From a virus: a stretch of DNA of 42,937 bases. Below the pieces are notes generated by a model. That model was not told where the DNA came from. It did not search any database and saw only the letters and a list, made by a program, of their open reading frames with translations. The translations under genes were made by a program, and so were the position numbers. The stretch lies in the IMG/VR virus record IMGVR_UViG_3300045110_000090, positions 1 through 42,937 of that record, one strand, 5' to 3'. Below, piece by piece: positions 25,101 through 33,846 of the stretch. The first letter of the stretch is position 1. Every line of letters begins with the position of its first letter.

Positions 25101-28100
25101 GCGGACCGCTCATGGGATCGGCTCCGGATCGGCTCCGGCGTTCGGACGGCTCAGACCGCCGAGTCGCGGACCGCTCAACTCGCCGGCAACGAATATTCTT
25201 ACGATGGGTTCTTCGGGCGCGATCTGGTCTTAAACGGTCAGTTTCTCGACGGCTCGGACGGGTTCGAGTCATGGACAAAAGCGACCGGATATATCTCGCG
25301 GACCGCTAACTCGCCGTTTCAGGGCGGGACGTTTATCAACGTCGACGCGACCGGAGTCGCCGACGCCGGCGGGACGCCGGTCCTCGTTCTCGAGCAACTC
25401 GTCGCAATACCGGACGTCGTCGGGCCAGGGTTATTTACGCTCGGGTTCAACTGGAATCTGGATTTTCAGGGCGGGACCGAGCAGACGGGCCGGTTTATGG
25501 AGGTCCGTTTGCACCCTTCGAGCGGGGTTGACGAGGCGATCCAATGGTCGACGCGGCCGTTTCCGGTCGTCCAGGATACATGGCAGGTCGGCCATGTCAG
25601 GTGTTTTCTCGGGACTGGAACGGGCCGGACGATCGCGATCCGGATCAACGTCACTCAGGGACCGAATAACGTCTCAATGCACTTCGCGAATTTTCGGCTC
25701 GCCGCGGGGAAACACATATTCGGATCATGGGAGCGGGCCATTCACGATTTCGGCGGGCGTATGCGGGCGCCGCTCGAGTTTGCGCCGATTACGAATCCGC
25801 CGTATCCGCCTCCGCCTCCAGGCTCACCATACCTCTCGATCGTCAACATCGCCGGCGTTCTGAACCTCGGGAAAAACGGCGCGTATACGCCGCTAACGAC
25901 GACCGGCTCGAGCGGTCCGATCCTCGGTCCGCCAGGTTATTACGCGGTCTTTAAAGGGCCGGACGGGACGTCGCTCGATTACGCGTCGCTCAAACAGGAG
26001 ACGACCGGCTCCGGTATCGTCCATGTTCTCAATGTTCCGCTCTGGATTGACCGGCAACGCGCCCTGATATCGGATTACACGTCGAGCGGACTAAAAGCGA
26101 CGATCGCGATCTGTGACTATGACGACGTCGTTTACTTCGGGCCGGACTTCAACGCCGCGGGCGCCCAGTCGGGATCGAACGTCGTCATACGAGCGGCGCA
26201 TGGTGATATCTCGAGTTTGCAGATAAGCGGCTCGGGCCGGCGCATGACGTTCAATTCGGACCTCGCGCTCGCCGGCGTTACGCCTCCGCTCCCGACTTTC
26301 TTTGTCGGTATCTCGGACCTCGCGCTCGACGGGCTCCGGATACAGCAGACGACCGCGGGTCTGTACGTCGGATACATGCTGTCATGCTTTTTCTCGGGGA
26401 CGGCGACCGACGCTCTTTTTGCAGTCGATCAGAAAGGCGGACTCGCTCGGCTAAACAACCTCAGCTATAACCAATGGCCAATAAATCACGGTCCAGGCGG
26501 GACCGCCGTCCTGACGAATAACGGATCTGGAACGTTGACATGGGCGCCGGCGACATCGAGCGGCCACGTCATACAGGAGGAGTCGACGATCTTACCGGCT
26601 CGGCCGGCGCTCAACTTTGTAGGGCTCGGTTTCCAGGCCGCGGACATCCCTCCGCCAGACGCAAATCCGCGAACAAACGTCACCCTGTTTCAGGCGTCGG
26701 TTATGCAGGAGGGCGTCGTTACGACCGGTATCCAGGATTTCGGCGGTCGTAAGCATTTGCGGAGCGGAATGACGGCGTACGATAACGGGCTCCCTCCGCT
26801 CGTCGCGCAATATACCGGCGGAACGACAAACGCGTCGATCCAGGAATGGTGGATATCCGGCAACTCGACGCCGCTTGCGCTACTCAATACTCAGCCGACG
26901 CTCCGGCTCGGGATACCAGGTCCAGGCGGTCGCGCCGGCTTTCTCGAGCTCTGCTTCGACGTCAACTCGGGGACAACCAAACTTAGCGCCGGCCAGAACC
27001 AGGGCGTTTCTTATACGCTTTATTTTCCGAATACGGCGCCGGTTATCGGCTCGACTTTGCAGGTTTTGAACGCCGGCGGTCAACTCACATGGTCCGCGGC
27101 CGGAACATCCGGACATGTGATTCTTGAGGAGGGCGTGTCCATAGCGCAACGCGCGGGGCTCAACTTCCAGGGCGCCGGACTGACGGCCGTCGACGACGGG
27201 ACAAACTCCGTAATCAAACTCAACGCGGCAACGGCGACGCTCGAGGGGATCGTCTCGTCGATCGGTCAGACTTTCGGCGGTCGTAAAACGTTCAACGCGG
27301 GCGCGACCATGCTCGGGCTCGCGTCGACCGTTCCGGTTCTTACGGTCGCGCTCGCCGTCGGCGCCTCACCGACGGGCCGGCTCCAGGAATGGCAGGACTC
27401 AAACGGCCAGGTTCTCGGATACGTCGACCAGACTCCGGCGTTTCACTTGGGGGCGCAGGGTTTCACGACTGGCATGCTTGAGCTCGCGTCGGCGTCGTCC
27501 GCAAACTTTACGACGCTCCGAGCCGCAACGTTTCCGGCCTCGTCGCTTATCTATGTCTTGCCAGTCGTTAATCCGACTCCAGGCCAGGTTCTCGGCGTCG
27601 ATACGATCGTCGGCTCGGTTATCAATACCAAATGGCAAAACTCCGCGACCGGCGCCGGCAACGTCACGGTTACAGCTCCGCAGGGGACCGATTTAACCGT
27701 CCCGCGATGGTCCGGAACGTCGCCGACGACGACGCTTGTCGACTCAAATATTATCGACAAAACGTCGACCGTCGGGACCATTCAATTCACATGCAACCAA
27801 CTGCTTTTTAAACGGCTCGACGCGAACGATATCCAGGACTTTTATCAACGGTCCGGATCGGGCGCCGGCGTTATCTGGCGCGTCGATCGGCGGACGGGAT
27901 CGTTTCCGCCGAATGGCATGACGGACCAGAACAATACGACCGAGCTCCAGTTACATTTTGAGCCGACGACCGGCGGAGGGCCGAACGACCATCCGTATTT
28001 TGTCGCCGGCGATCGTCACTTTTGGTTTCAGGCGGGCGTCAGGGTCCGGCCGCTTTCATCGAATACGGCGACCGTCGGGAACGCCTTCGAGGTTCAGGAG

Positions 28101-29792
28101 GTATCGACCGGTAACGTTAAATTCGCCGTCGAACAGAACGGAAACCTCCAGTATGTTTACGGCGTTCCGTACGTCTGGCCGAATGCCGCGGCTCCGGCCG
28201 GCTCGACGTATCTCCGGAACGACGGGACCGGACATCTATTCTGGACTGCTATCGCGACCGGCGCCGCTCATGTGATCTATGAGGAGACGACGCCGCTCGC
28301 GCAACGCGCTAACCTGAAATTTCAGGGCGCCGCGATAACGGCGTCGGACAATGGGACTGATACGCTCGTCCAGCTTAACGCCGCGACGACGACCACGGAC
28401 GGTATCGTTAACACGGTTTCTCAGACTTACGCCGGCCGAAAGACTTTCAACCAGGGCGCGACCATGCTCGGGATCGCCTCGATCGAGCCGGTCCTGACGA
28501 CTCAGCTATCGAGCGGCGCCGGCTCCGGCGCTCGTATCCAGGAATGGCGCGATATCGCCGGAAACTATCTCGGATATTTCAACTCGACGCCGGCGCTCCG
28601 CGTCGGGAGTCCGTCGTTTTATACGGGGATGCTCGAGCTCTGCTCGTCTCAGTCAAGCAACTATAGCGTTTTGCGAGCCGCGGATTTTCCGGTCGCGGCG
28701 CTTGTGTACGTCTGGCCGGCAAATACTCCGGTCAATAACCAGGTTCTCGGCGTCTCGAGCGTTTCCGGCGTGACGGTTAACCTCGCATGGCAGACCGGCG
28801 GCTCCGGCTCGGGCGCGAATATCCAGTTATCCAACCTCGACAACTCGGGGTCCGCCGTCACTCCGTCGACCTCGATCAATACGCATCTGGGATTTTCCGT
28901 CGACGGCGGGTGGAATATCGGCGCTCCGGCGCATCGCGTCGGGTCCATGTATTTACTGGGGACGTTTTTCATGTATCCGGCGGGCTCGACTAATCCGTCG
29001 TCGCCGAAAGCATTCGGGTTTCTCGATCCTCAGGTCGGCGAATATACAAAAGTCCTCCTTAGTGGAAACGCTCATATCTGTCAGGGTGGAAACGGGCAAC
29101 GGTTACAATTTACGAGTTATCACTCGTTCGAGTTTCGCGGCAACCGGCGCAATAACGGACTCGGGACGCCGCTCGGATTTACGACTATCTCGGGGACCGA
29201 CTCGAGCTCGTTTCTCGTATATCTCGACCGGTCGGCCGGCGCTCCGGACTCGATACCGTTACTCGTCAATACCGACACGGCCGCGGCCCAGATAACCAGC
29301 GATTTGTTTGTTTGCCAGAATGCGGGGACGACTAAATTCCAGGTCGGCGGTCAGGGGACTATCATCGCGCAGGGCGGGACGCGGTTCAGAGCGAAAGAGA
29401 TTCAGCCAGGCGGCGCCGGCGGGACGACCGCCGTCTCGTCGCTCTGGCGGACGATCATAGTTGATACTTGGTTCGGATATCACACTCTGACGTTGCCGTC
29501 CGCGCAGCTAAACCCAGGGATGATTATCGACGTTATCCACATGCGGGCGATTCAGAGTATTCTGGGGCTCGTACAAGGTCGCGACCAGGCGATATATATC
29601 CAAACTAATTGGCTTACCGGCGGCTCGGACGTATTCAACGCATGGCCGACGGCTAACACTCAGGCGAGTCAATTCATACTTGCATATCCAGGGACAAACG
29701 GTCTGCCGAATCCCGACAACCAGCATAAAATGGTGAAACTGATCGCCGACGAGTCGCTCGCTATCTGGTGGCTTATGCCTTACTACATTTAA
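22113..29792 (+). CDS. Giant tail-tip / tailspike fusion protein with gpL-like cysteine cluster
   Basis: The product has 2559 residues. The N terminus resembles lambda gpL-type tip proteins (TGLIALLKSGFAETHSTLAI). A lectin/CBM-like beta-sandwich appears inserted at about 60-220 (NHGFETPILG to SSIIDDVQIVP). The gpL-like part resumes with four cysteines at about 332, 342, 351 and 361 (CPWTFKDPATC, CNKLLDDPGGC), matching the cysteine pattern that binds an iron-sulphur cluster in gpL. A right-handed beta-helix spike follows from about 585 (DDTAAVQAWITAHG, MPPGYYRL) to about 1000. Then come lectin-like segments and three long repeats starting HVIxEE near 1485, 1667 and 2052. It probably joins the tail tip to a host glycan-binding or glycan-cleaving spike. 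Confidence 0.8.
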   Translation: MPRDLPTGLIALLKSGFAETHSTLAISLLGQGRSVKNIIYLATAAEGGSSGPPTGAPAASAITIPNHGFETPILGAPGYEYAPAGSSWTMSGCGIIQGSLFGAAPAYEGIQGAFVSLTGYMLQTLTGFIGGTNYELRFHAAQQIPGQVTHDFDVYLDATLLGHVVPSSAAFELITLPFTAGQSSYTLKFQGVNTAGASVSSIIDDVQIVPASGGISRPPGRGVAYQPRLRQTGPVAMSLTRSADRVDVVVENIDRLAGSQFVAIQDELYGSFAEFGRIWRDLRNPANSYQITLLTGQVIAARASESEVQLTLVSDIYASGAIAGQIVYGRSCPWTFKDPATCAFVGPEATCNKLLDDPGGCSGRSNEHHFGGFPYIKSVDTISDPAAIQKNVQYQTIIQPASLTADELAAGARATTAIIQRHNLLLQGFTVTDDAVNDATKIVAGGVGGANYQTLKENDGYSYVRTLPPQPTLNFLNAFKLTDDPGNLETDISTYGVPTGQLNVRTDFKASGSIDVANVVSYNISGIVTLDAVLNLQPGMGILVEGAGVGGADFIGTIGAVSADWKTYVLTAGFPTAPPSGARVQADDTAAVQAWITAHGDLAMPPGYYRLTSSIIVPTTSEGFAVVIHGSGWDLSVFAFQHHGDGFIPTAPDLKIDSLVFEDLTIGTGTKWNASGLLDAASRGYGLRMTAPGYLGIYNNFVLNRCRVIGWGAFGVWSDNMEVSWITNCIFRENRFGHVAFVAPDQAETAKLPNANVLRSNAFDQAYGGGDSDRTASGSMTQPPASPTPAQTDAARAISISGVSLTAADRGRAVIVHGAGTNNSNLYSFIDVVLTGSTAKLAHAAQTTVGGATVEILSSSIASIYLNRAHDTILDGGTIQGNFTTALPSTECNAIRADECFNLRIVGVHEEDAGGNGGSAVRLANCIGVNIENWGGTSAGPGLTNAHNADFQLINTHGVSVRNSFFNDRPQFVIDDTSSEVQIDDSWIVGYNNLWQADRSWDRLRIGSGVRTAQTAESRTAQLAGNEYSYDGFFGRDLVLNGQFLDGSDGFESWTKATGYISRTANSPFQGGTFINVDATGVADAGGTPVLVLEQLVAIPDVVGPGLFTLGFNWNLDFQGGTEQTGRFMEVRLHPSSGVDEAIQWSTRPFPVVQDTWQVGHVRCFLGTGTGRTIAIRINVTQGPNNVSMHFANFRLAAGKHIFGSWERAIHDFGGRMRAPLEFAPITNPPYPPPPPGSPYLSIVNIAGVLNLGKNGAYTPLTTTGSSGPILGPPGYYAVFKGPDGTSLDYASLKQETTGSGIVHVLNVPLWIDRQRALISDYTSSGLKATIAICDYDDVVYFGPDFNAAGAQSGSNVVIRAAHGDISSLQISGSGRRMTFNSDLALAGVTPPLPTFFVGISDLALDGLRIQQTTAGLYVGYMLSCFFSGTATDALFAVDQKGGLARLNNLSYNQWPINHGPGGTAVLTNNGSGTLTWAPATSSGHVIQEESTILPARPALNFVGLGFQAADIPPPDANPRTNVTLFQASVMQEGVVTTGIQDFGGRKHLRSGMTAYDNGLPPLVAQYTGGTTNASIQEWWISGNSTPLALLNTQPTLRLGIPGPGGRAGFLELCFDVNSGTTKLSAGQNQGVSYTLYFPNTAPVIGSTLQVLNAGGQLTWSAAGTSGHVILEEGVSIAQRAGLNFQGAGLTAVDDGTNSVIKLNAATATLEGIVSSIGQTFGGRKTFNAGATMLGLASTVPVLTVALAVGASPTGRLQEWQDSNGQVLGYVDQTPAFHLGAQGFTTGMLELASASSANFTTLRAATFPASSLIYVLPVVNPTPGQVLGVDTIVGSVINTKWQNSATGAGNVTVTAPQGTDLTVPRWSGTSPTTTLVDSNIIDKTSTVGTIQFTCNQLLFKRLDANDIQDFYQRSGSGAGVIWRVDRRTGSFPPNGMTDQNNTTELQLHFEPTTGGGPNDHPYFVAGDRHFWFQAGVRVRPLSSNTATVGNAFEVQEVSTGNVKFAVEQNGNLQYVYGVPYVWPNAAAPAGSTYLRNDGTGHLFWTAIATGAAHVIYEETTPLAQRANLKFQGAAITASDNGTDTLVQLNAATTTTDGIVNTVSQTYAGRKTFNQGATMLGIASIEPVLTTQLSSGAGSGARIQEWRDIAGNYLGYFNSTPALRVGSPSFYTGMLELCSSQSSNYSVLRAADFPVAALVYVWPANTPVNNQVLGVSSVSGVTVNLAWQTGGSGSGANIQLSNLDNSGSAVTPSTSINTHLGFSVDGGWNIGAPAHRVGSMYLLGTFFMYPAGSTNPSSPKAFGFLDPQVGEYTKVLLSGNAHICQGGNGQRLQFTSYHSFEFRGNRRNNGLGTPLGFTTISGTDSSSFLVYLDRSAGAPDSIPLLVNTDTAAAQITSDLFVCQNAGTTKFQVGGQGTIIAQGGTRFRAKEIQPGGAGGTTAVSSLWRTIIVDTWFGYHTLTLPSAQLNPGMIIDVIHMRAIQSILGLVQGRDQAIYIQTNWLTGGSDVFNAWPTANTQASQFILAYPGTNGLPNPDNQHKMVKLIADESLAIWWLMPYYI

Positions 29793-29808
29793 CTGGAGGA
29801 CAAAACGC

Positions 29809-30144
29809 ATGCCTACGCTCGAGTTTAAAACGATCCCGTTCGCCGACGGTCAGGGCGCGATCGACTATAAAGAGGTCGTCAGACTGGCGGTCAAAAATCC
29901 CGAGCCGCAAACCGGACCGGACGGTCGGCCGCTCCCAGGCTCTTTCGATTTCGACCAGCTATTTTACGCGTTGAAACTCGTCGACAAGATCGACGCCGCT
30001 AACGGCCGGCTCGAGCTCAACGACGAGGAGGCAAAATATCTCGTCGGCCGAGTCCGCAAAATGGGATGGATGACGGCCGATCGCGCGATCGGCGAGTTTT
30101 TGCGGGACGTCGTCGCGCTCGAGCCCGCGGCGGAGCTCCCATGA
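29809..30144 (+). CDS. Small tail-tip region protein, unknown
   Basis: The product has 111 residues. It shows FDFDQLFYALKLVDKIDAANGRLELNDEEAKYLVGRVRKMGWMTADRAIGEFL, a helical bundle-like pattern with acidic and basic faces. GGAGG precedes the ATG at 29809 and the stop overlaps the next start by four bases. I recognise no family. Its place between two tail-tip genes suggests a tip chaperone or minor component. Confidence 0.6.
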   Translation: MPTLEFKTIPFADGQGAIDYKEVVRLAVKNPEPQTGPDGRPLPGSFDFDQLFYALKLVDKIDAANGRLELNDEEAKYLVGRVRKMGWMTADRAIGEFLRDVVALEPAAELP

Positions 30145-31484
30145 CTCGGCCGCTCAATATCCAGCCGTTTCTCGAGGACTCGCCATGGAATGATCCCTTC
30201 GGGAATAACGGCGGGGACGGCTCCGGCGGCGACGGCTCGGGATCGCCGACCTCGCCGTCGAATAACGTTATCAACGACCTCCAGGTCGATACGGGCGCGA
30301 CTAAACCGCTCGCGTACGGGCGCCATATCGTCGCCGGCCAGCTTATCCTGCATGACTACTCAGCCGGACCGCCGGCCGCGTCGACGGTTCTCGTCGCGCT
30401 CGGCGTCGGCGAATGGGACTCGATCGAAAAGCTATGGTATGCGGGCGACGAGGTCGCGGCGACGGCGTATCACTTTCACCCAGGGACGCAGTCGACCGGA
30501 CCGACCGACGCGGTCCAGGGGATCGATCCGTTTTTTCCGACCGGTCTTACGTACTCGGAAACGGCGTACGTCGCCGTCCAGGTACCGGAGCCATTCGTCT
30601 CGGAGGATCGGCCGGACAAACTCCGCGGTCTGTATAAGTGCCTCAAGGTCGCGGACTATGACGCGAACGGAAACCAGACCGGATACGGATACTCGGCGAA
30701 TCCCGCGAGGGTCGCGGCGGATCTGTTAATCAAACGCGGCAAGCGGCCGGCGTCGCGGATACACTGGGGCTCATGGGTTCAACTCCGCGACTATTGCGAC
30801 GAGCTCATATCATGGGACGACGGGACGGCGGTCCGCTCGATCAAGCGGTTTGAGTGTCACATCGTATTCAGCCAGGCGACCGACCTCGCGACGGCGCTCG
30901 AGTCGGCGCTCCAGACGGCGGGCGCGTTCTGGCAGGACGACGGGAAACAGATCCGATTTCTCCGGCCGGTCGATCCGCCGGCGATACACACTTTCGATGA
31001 GTCGAACATCGTCGACGGATCATTCTCGTTTTACCAGAAAGATATCCGCGAGCGGCCGAATCGTATCCAGGCCAAATTCCGCAATATCGACGATCCGTTT
31101 CTTATCGAGTCGACGGTCGAGACAAAACGCGAGACGCTTATCGAGAAAGTCGGTATCGTCGACCCAGGCGTCCGCAACTTCGGAAACATGACGATCGCTC
31201 AGGCTCAACGACTGCTTGAACGACAGATCCGGCTTGAGGCCGACTTTGCTATTTATTGCGAGCTCCGCGGTCAGGGCGATAGTCTGCATGTCTTACCAGG
31301 CGATTACGTCTCGGTAACGCATACCGTTCCGCTCTGGACGACGGTCCGATGTCTTGTCGTTGACGCGGTCGACGAGTCGGCCGAACAATATGCGGACGAG
31401 CGGTCGTTTTTACTGCAACGGATCGACGCGCCGTTATACTCCGACCTCGACCAGAAACCGATCCAGCCGGCGATCGCGCCATGA
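30141..31484 (+). CDS. Tail tip attachment protein (gpJ/baseplate-hub-like)
   Basis: The product has 447 residues from ATG 30141, chosen because it overlaps the upstream stop as ATGA; the frame itself is open to 30066. An N-terminal Gly/Asp/Ser-rich stretch (NNGGDGSGGDGSGSP) follows a short lead. The body matches the central part of gpJ-like tip proteins: PLAYGRHIVAGQLI (about 52-65), NPARVAADLL, RSIKRFECHIVFSQATDLATALESAL and FDESNIVDGSFSFYQKD, ending with GDSLHVLPGDYVSVTH. These domains build the central hub at the tail end. The length is much shorter than lambda gpJ, so fibre-like parts are probably supplied by neighbouring proteins. Confidence 0.75.
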   Translation: MTRPLNIQPFLEDSPWNDPFGNNGGDGSGGDGSGSPTSPSNNVINDLQVDTGATKPLAYGRHIVAGQLILHDYSAGPPAASTVLVALGVGEWDSIEKLWYAGDEVAATAYHFHPGTQSTGPTDAVQGIDPFFPTGLTYSETAYVAVQVPEPFVSEDRPDKLRGLYKCLKVADYDANGNQTGYGYSANPARVAADLLIKRGKRPASRIHWGSWVQLRDYCDELISWDDGTAVRSIKRFECHIVFSQATDLATALESALQTAGAFWQDDGKQIRFLRPVDPPAIHTFDESNIVDGSFSFYQKDIRERPNRIQAKFRNIDDPFLIESTVETKRETLIEKVGIVDPGVRNFGNMTIAQAQRLLERQIRLEADFAIYCELRGQGDSLHVLPGDYVSVTHTVPLWTTVRCLVVDAVDESAEQYADERSFLLQRIDAPLYSDLDQKPIQPAIAP

Positions 31485-31491
31485 GAACACC

Positions 31492-33003
31492 ATGAGTCAA
31501 ATGTCGTTATCGCCTCCGACGGCCGTCATGATCCCGCAGGGATGGCAGGAGTTTATACTCGTTGCCGACGCTCCGCCGGCGATCTGGACGGCGGTTACTA
31601 ACGCGGTCGTTCAGCAAAACCTTTCAATCAAGCCGGCCGACGTCAACGCGACCATGTCCGCATACGGCGCCCATCGGCTCCGCCAGGGAACGGGAACGGT
31701 TACGTTCATGCTCGACTCAGGTATGTTTCCGGCGTCAGGCGGAGTATTCGGGGCGAACCTTCAGGACGCGGACTCGGCGTTATTTGCGGGATGGGAGTAC
31801 AACAGATCGACAAACTCGCTCAGGGTGTACAACTCGACGAGCTCGAACCTTCATACTTTTCCGGTCGTTCTCTCGACGGGCTCGACGATAACGATCGAAA
31901 TAGCGGGCTCGGTCTGGCGCGTCTCATACTCGAGCTCGAGCGGGACGGATAGCTACACAGTCACGCCTCCAGGCGGGATCAAATATCCATGCTTTTACGG
32001 CGTTGCCATGTCGGCGACTATGACGGCCGGTTCATTCTTTCCGATCCCGACGCTATTCGGGCAATGGACGAGTCTCGCGGATCCGTTCTGGACTGTATCG
32101 GGCGGGACCGTTCAGCCGGAGTCGGGACTCGCTCGAGCTCAGTTTTACGCGGGGATCGCGAATATCGGGATCGCTCCAGGCGTGTATCAGATCGCGGCGA
32201 CTTACGCCGACTCGGTCTGGCAAAAGGCGATCGGGACGATAACAGTCCAGGCGCTTGTCATACTCGGGCCGGCGGTCGTCTCGCTCAATCCAGGCCAGGT
32301 CGTCGACTTCAATACAAATTACGGCGATAACGTCACATGGTCCGCGGTCGGCGGAGGGTCGATAACCGTCTCGGGGATATATACGGCGCCGCTTGTACCA
32401 GGGAATTACACGGTCCGCGCGGATTATGGAGCTCAACAGACGGCGACCGTTACGGTCCAGATCGCGGCGACTATCTCGCCGGCTCAGACCTCGGCGTTTC
32501 CAGGCCAGACGATCCAGTTTACAACCAACATGCCGAGTCCGGTCTGGACGGCGACATGCGGAACTATTACGGCGGGCGGACTATGGACGGCGCCGAGCTC
32601 GATCGGCGGGACTTGCACGATAACCATGACGTCAGGGTCGACGGTCGTTACGCTCGACGTCAAAATACTGGACATTTTTCCGTATGATCCAAGCGTAAGT
32701 TTTGTCGACGACGTCACGAAAACTATCCTGATGAGCATGGCCGAGGACGGATCGCGGACCGCCAGGGTCAAAAACCAGTACAACAAAAGCCGGCGTAAAT
32801 ACGAGCTCACATTCCGGAATCGCGATCCGAACGAATATCTCGCGGCCGAAAGTTTCTGGCGGACTCACCATCCGGATAAGACGTTCATGTTTAACGACGC
32901 GATCCTCGGGATACAGGTCGAGGTCTATTTCGACTCAGACTTTCGATGCGAGCCGCAGGCGGGATGTCCGATCGACTACTCGTTCCGGCTTATCGAAAGA
33001 TAA
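31492..33003 (+). CDS. Minor tail protein with Ig-like repeats and a gpM-like C terminus
   Basis: The product has 503 residues from ATG 31492; the open frame upstream overlaps the previous gene. Residues about 20-200 form a lectin-like beta domain (VTFMLDSGMFPASGG; SLRVYNSTSSN). Residues about 205-415 contain three Ig-like repeats with recurring WTxxxGxIT-x-GxYTAP patterns (for example TWSAVGGGSITVSGIYTAP and VWTATCGTITAGGLWTAP). The C-terminal about 80 residues (RKYELTFRNRDPNEYLAAE to CPIDYSFRLIER) resemble small minor tail proteins of the gpM/DUF2460 type that attach near the tip. It probably presents binding domains at the tail end. Confidence 0.7.
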   Translation: MSQMSLSPPTAVMIPQGWQEFILVADAPPAIWTAVTNAVVQQNLSIKPADVNATMSAYGAHRLRQGTGTVTFMLDSGMFPASGGVFGANLQDADSALFAGWEYNRSTNSLRVYNSTSSNLHTFPVVLSTGSTITIEIAGSVWRVSYSSSSGTDSYTVTPPGGIKYPCFYGVAMSATMTAGSFFPIPTLFGQWTSLADPFWTVSGGTVQPESGLARAQFYAGIANIGIAPGVYQIAATYADSVWQKAIGTITVQALVILGPAVVSLNPGQVVDFNTNYGDNVTWSAVGGGSITVSGIYTAPLVPGNYTVRADYGAQQTATVTVQIAATISPAQTSAFPGQTIQFTTNMPSPVWTATCGTITAGGLWTAPSSIGGTCTITMTSGSTVVTLDVKILDIFPYDPSVSFVDDVTKTILMSMAEDGSRTARVKNQYNKSRRKYELTFRNRDPNEYLAAESFWRTHHPDKTFMFNDAILGIQVEVYFDSDFRCEPQAGCPIDYSFRLIER

Positions 33004-33015
33004 CGGGAGGCTCCA

Positions 33016-33156
33016 ATGGCTCGATGGGATCTGATATTTATCGTTGCGGCGTTTATCTGCTTTCTACTCGACGCGCTCAGGGTCCAGGCGAGGTTTAACC
33101 TTACGGCGGCGGGGCTCGCTCTGCTCACCATCGGGCTCGCGTTTCCGCGGGTCTAG
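33016..33156 (+). CDS. Small two-helix membrane protein, holin candidate
   Basis: The product has 46 residues from ATG 33016, with GGGAGG at 33005-33010. It has two hydrophobic segments (LIFIVAAFICFLLDAL and LTAAGLALLTIGLAF) separated by a basic turn (RVQARFN). Small phage proteins of this layout occur often near the end of tail operons and are sometimes called holins, but holin function is not demonstrated by the sequence. No endolysin gene stands next to it. It ends inside the convergent leftward gene at 33064. Confidence 0.6.
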   Translation: MARWDLIFIVAAFICFLLDALRVQARFNLTAAGLALLTIGLAFPRV

Positions 33157-33357
33157 GTCGACGGCGACATGGTAACAACCGTCGTCGCCGATATAGACGA
33201 TACCTCCGCCAAGTCGGAGTATGCCGCTCGGCCGCGAGTCCAGACTCGCGAGCCGCGTCTCGACGATATCGAAAAACTCCGCGAGCCGGTCGTCGAGCCG
33301 CTCGAGCCGATCCGCGATCCGCTCGAGCGGCGTCCGTTCCTCAATCCCATTTGGCAT
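33064..33357 (-). CDS. Leftward coiled-coil protein, last gene of control operon
   Basis: The product has 97 residues. Its start codon directly follows the upstream stop (TAA-ATG junction at 33355-33360). Residues about 9-42 form a coiled coil (LERIADRLERLDDRLAEFFDIVETRL), followed by a small beta-like segment (GGGIVYIGDDGCYHVAVDLD) and a basic tail. The coiled coil resembles segments of the two upstream leftward proteins (RIERRL / RLERIERKL), so they may oligomerise together. The last 31 residues overlap the convergent membrane-protein gene. No family is recognised. Confidence 0.6.
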   Translation of the reverse strand: MPNGIEERTPLERIADRLERLDDRLAEFFDIVETRLASLDSRPSGILRLGGGIVYIGDDGCYHVAVDLDPRKREPDGEQSEPRRRKVKPRLDPERVE

Positions 33358-33846
33358 TTAAACGGCTCCGTTGCCAGTCGGCGGAGCGGGACTCCGTCGC
33401 GACTCCAGAAACTTTGTCAGGTCGTCGAGTATCTGGCCGCTCGGATCGTCCGCGGCCAGGCGCCGCTCAATCCGCGCGAGTGTGTCTTTAATTTGAAAGA
33501 CCTCGGCCGCGATCCGCTCGAGCAGTCGACGATTATCCGCGGCCGCGATCCGCTCGTCGGTCTGGCCGATACGGGACGCGGGGCGATCCTCAAACTCCGG
33601 CGTCGCGAGCAATGGCTCGATCGGCTCGTCGAGTATTCGTTTATAAGTCGGTTTCAGTTTCATGATATCCGTCACACTGTAGCGTCGATTATTCTTGTTT
33701 GCGGTTTTTGACGGATAACTTTTTATCAGACCTTGGCGCTCCAATTCTTCCAACTGGACCGCGTTCATTCCGAGACGATGGGCCGCGGCGGTTTTTCCGA
33801 TGGTCGCCGGTTCCATGGTTTTGTCTCCGTATCTATCTCTGGACAT
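33358..33846 (-). CDS. MerR-like winged-helix protein with C-terminal coiled coil
   Basis: The product has 162 residues, or 152 if the second Met (start at 33816) is used; both have a purine-rich site. Residues about 15-62 match a MerR/excisionase-type winged helix: IGKTAAAHRLGMNAVQLEELERQGLI, then NNRRYSVTDIMKL as the wing and following helix. The C terminus has a coiled coil (RLLERIAAEVFQIKDTLARIERRL, about 105-130). The layout, N-terminal MerR-like DNA binding plus coiled coil, recalls RacA-like anchoring proteins as well as phage excision/control proteins. It probably binds phage DNA; its precise role is unknown. Confidence 0.7.
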   Translation of the reverse strand: MSRDRYGDKTMEPATIGKTAAAHRLGMNAVQLEELERQGLIKSYPSKTANKNNRRYSVTDIMKLKPTYKRILDEPIEPLLATPEFEDRPASRIGQTDERIAAADNRRLLERIAAEVFQIKDTLARIERRLAADDPSGQILDDLTKFLESRRSPAPPTGNGAV

